Positions 61,263-64,000 of a DNA stretch of 64,000 bases are shown piece after piece. The stretch is taken from positions 62,001-126,000 of the forward strand of contig JAANDG010000396.1 in assembly GCA_036852015.1 (NCBI GenBank), given 5' to 3'. A program made the position numbers and the translations under genes. Origin of the DNA: Pelodera strongyloides. Its lineage: Eukaryota; Nematoda; Chromadorea; Rhabditida; Rhabditidae. Under the pieces are notes generated by a model, which saw nothing but the letters and a program-made list of their open reading frames with translations, made no database searches and was not told where the DNA came from. Every line of letters starts with the position of its first letter. Position 1 is the first letter of the stretch.

Positions 61263-62000
61263 ACATATACTTGAACGTTTATTGAGATTTCATTTCTCAT
61301 TTGAGTCTACCTTGTATTATAGTTTGTTATGTTTGGAAAGCATTATTCGCAACTCGGTACAAAATCGCAACATTGATTTGACACAAAAAATATCCAACAC
61401 TGGGTTTCCATGCTCAATAGGGGGCTTGCAAGCGTTTTTCAGGTTATAATATCTTACAAAACACCGTTACTACATATATTTATCCACACTCCTATTAAAC
61501 AATTTTTCCAATTTTTCTTTCAAAAACACTATTTTCACATTCCTTTCCGTCAAATATATCCCCCATCACCGTGCTTTCGGAGCTCGAGACTGCGCTCCGA
61601 GCCCCCTTTTATACCCGAAAACACTGTGGCACGCTAATTTCCGAATTAGAATGTCTGCTCGACCAGTGTAGTGTGAAGTTGGTGAATTTTAGTGTTCTTT
61701 CGCACTTCGGGGGATCAAAGGAAAATATATACTTACTATCATAATAATAATACTATAATTTTAGAATATTCATATCAAAATGTACTAAATACGCAATTTA
61801 ATCCGAATAATATGTGGTTAATAATATGGTATATGGTAATAATATGGTAAAAGACATAGATTTTCAATGGAAATCTCAGTGATAATCGTTTAATTACCAA
61901 ACAGTTTTCAATCTTTTAACTTTATCCATCCATTTATGTGGATATCATATTTTATACTATAAATTACCCATTATCTGCGCAATTTCTTTACGACCCCCTG
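61263..62000 (+). repeat. DNA 3' of H2A, duplicated elsewhere (unit U)
   Basis: Matches 56108-57150 in the same orientation and 17450-17931 in inverse. It contains promoter cassette a. On the minus strand, a CTCAATAAACG poly(A)-like signal lies about 310 bases downstream of that cassette. Confidence 0.75.
61571..61650 (-). promoter_or_regulatory. Promoter cassette, copy a (TATA + initiator)
   Basis: On minus: TAATTCGGAAATTAGCGTGC, CACAGTGTTTTC, GGGTATAAAAGGGGGCTCGG (TATA at 61606-61613), GCAGTCTCGAGCTCCGA. TCGGAGC and GCTCCGA around the presumed start can form a hairpin. Transcription would run into the H2A 3' end. Confidence 0.55.
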
Positions 62001-62225
62001 TTTATTACGCTTTCACATGTGTTGCATATATTTGGACTAACCAAGGGTTCTGAAGTCCAATGACAATCAGATGCCCCGATTATATGTGAACATTATGTAC
62101 ATCAAACTTCTAGAAAGCAGACTCGAAAAATCACATTATCAAGAATGCAGGTGTAGTATTCACAAGAACTACTGCAGAAATTGACAAAATTATTTATTCA
62201 TAGAATTCAAATCTCCAGTATTCTC

Positions 62226-64000
62226 TTAGTTTTCGCCGCTGCCATGGCTACCAGATCCCGAGCCAGAGCCAGAGCCCGATCCTGAGCCCGATCCAGATTT
62301 GTACGACTTCGGGCACAGCGTCTTCGACCACTTCTTCGTCATCGCGTCCAGACACTTCTCCGCACCTCCGAGCTTTCCGAATACAGGATGGTTCTTCTGG
62401 TAGAACTGACACGTTTGGGCGTGAGCGATGACGCGTGCGATCTGATCAGCATCCAGTCTCTTCCTGAACGATTTGGATCTCAATCGCAGTTGAAGATCGC
62501 ATGAGTAGTCCTGTTCACAGGCACTGGTAGGCGTTGGGACATCAACGTCTTCATCATCAAAGTAGCATTCCGTGCCCTCGTCGAAGCATTTCTTGAATTC
62601 CACTTCGTACTTCTGGATCAGAATGGAGATTTCTGGGAAAGTTGCAATTTCTTCTCCGAAGACTTCGAGGAGGAACTTAAGGAAGCCATCGATAATTTCA
62701 ATTTCCATTTCCCGGCAGCTGCAGTAGGTTGGCTCGGTGACGTCTGTGACTGACGGCACGGTCGTCTGTACTACAACAACCTCAGCGCAAACAGAGAGCG
62801 ATTCCTCGATGAGACCGCGGACAGTGAGACGAACCTTCTCATCCCAGTCAGGATCTGTACCAATAGCCAGACTGGCCTTCTCGCACTTGTCCAGATACGG
62901 TTTTGCGCAATCCAGTTTGTTAAGCTTAGTGAAGAAAGCCTTGATCGAGATAATGATTACTTCGATATTGTTGGTAGCAGTCACAGGTGTAGATGGGTGT
63001 GCATCCGCACTTTTCCACAATGATGTGCAGCTGTTCAATGATATCCTTCTTTGACTCCGAATCATCTTTGTCATTGTTCACCGTAAAGGAAGTTTCGACT
63101 AGAATAGCCTCTACGTCAATATCTTCGCATCCACAGTCTTCTGGCACCACAAGTTCTGATTCCTCTTCCAAGAAGATGGCGAAGCATTCCAAGAAGAATT
63201 CAACGGTGATCTCGGTAATGCTGAGCTTAGTCATCTGTAGTTTGAGCAGGTATTGGAATTTCTTGAGTTGGCCGGGAGGAAGCAGGATCTTCTCTGCAAA
63301 AAGTTCGAATAGGACCACGCACACCTCTGAATCACTGAGTCTTGGTGCGGAACTTGTGGCAGCGAGAGTTGTTGGAGCAGGAGTTGTTGGTTCCTCGGCG
63401 GGAGTGGAACAAGCGATGATGATCTCCTTGCAGAGTGGGAACGTTTTGTTTTTCTTTTGGAAACTAAGCGACGATTCATCCACAAACGCGTCCACCTGGT
63501 CACATAGGCTCTTGAGCTCGTCCTCCTTTCCACAGCTCACCGTATAAGCGCGGAAACACGTCTTGTACAGCGTCCACGAGCTTTCGGTGCTTTCTTCAAC
63601 ACCGGACACGTCGACTTCACAGGCCGAGAGAGCCTGGTTGGTATTATTGACGAGTACAGGGCTTCCATCTACTACCAGACTTTGCGAGTATGTAACAAGA
63701 AGATTGAAGCAGCTTGCATCAGTCATGTCGACGGTCTCTGTGACGATTGTCAGTTGATTCGTGTTGGCCAGGACGATAAGTTCCATAAGCTTAAGTAGTT
63801 TCGCAGTGAGTGTGCAGGAAGCGCATTCAGTCTGCAGACGATACTCAATTGTCTGTTGGTACTCCACCTTGGCGAAGGCCTTTTGAATGAGCATGAAGAA
63901 ACCATATCCGGTTTGGCAAGGTGTATAGGATGCCTCAACAAGTGTAGTCGAAGCCAGGAGGCCGACGAAGATCAAAAGATTGCAATGCATCTCGCTGTGA
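62226..64000 (-). pseudogene. Secreted Cys-rich protein with Ser-Gly tail, copy 3 (one-base insertion, runs off the window)
   Basis: Third member of the family, nearly identical to copy 2. The N-terminal frame runs from the window edge (an ATG at 63990; the upstream ATG used by copies 1 and 2 would lie outside) to about 62993. There one extra base (GTAGATGGG against GTAGAGGG in copy 2) shifts the frame. The rest, from the TPVTATNNIE segment to the GSHGSGEN tail, is open in the other frame. The Ser-Gly run is slightly shorter than in copy 2. Only one lesion is seen, so sequence error is as likely as gene death. Confidence 0.8.

Overview
The window looks like nuclear DNA of a chromadorean nematode; I cannot name the species. 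Introns are numerous and small and end in TTTCAG, as in nematodes. Histone H4 carries the TYCEHAKRK motif (Cys where vertebrates have Thr) known from C. elegans H4. Histone mRNAs end in a replication-type stem-loop (GGCCCTCTTTAGGGCC) of the Caenorhabditis kind. Non-coding DNA is AT-rich and packed with small foldback (MITE-like) elements and CT/GA microsatellites.

Layout. 1-3.26 kb: no gene, one unknown repeat and CT tracts. 3.26-16.48 kb (+): a 29-exon SIPA1/SIPA1L-type Rap GTPase-activating protein with RapGAP, PDZ and C-terminal coiled coil. 17.4-20.4 kb: inverted copy of histone-cluster flank, then copy 1 of a secreted Cys-rich protein with a Ser-Gly tail. 20.4-26.4 kb: no gene seen. 26.45-31.03 kb (+): an F-box-like protein with eight exons. 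31.0-33.4 kb: repeats. 33.40-47.24 kb (-): complete exportin-7 in 36 exons, with one GC-AG intron. 47.70-48.25 kb (-): a tiny secreted Gly/Cys/Pro peptide gene in two exons. 48.3-53 kb: repeats, including a 250-bp-arm inverted repeat. 53.0-64.0 kb: a core histone cluster (H4, H3 and H2B on minus, H2A on plus and divergent from H2B) flanked on both sides by copies 2 and 3 of the Ser-Gly-tail secreted protein, both on minus.

The exon chains of exportin-7 (3375 nt) and the F-box gene (960 nt) are multiples of three. The SIPA1L chain is 2735 nt, exactly one base short, and the missing base can be placed in exon 7. Histone H4 has one extra base, copy 1 of the secreted protein lacks one base, and copy 3 has one extra base. 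Four one-base breaks in otherwise clean genes, one of them in H4, suggest consensus indel errors in the assembly at least as strongly as gene decay.

Most worth following up: (1) the secreted Ser-Gly-tail family, present as three near-identical copies plus two tail relics, moving with pieces of the histone cluster; (2) a TATA/initiator promoter cassette with a strongly conserved upstream box, seen five times beside histone genes and duplicated flanks with no evident coding target; (3) an orphan histone 3' stem-loop at 56.12 kb with no histone gene in front of it.
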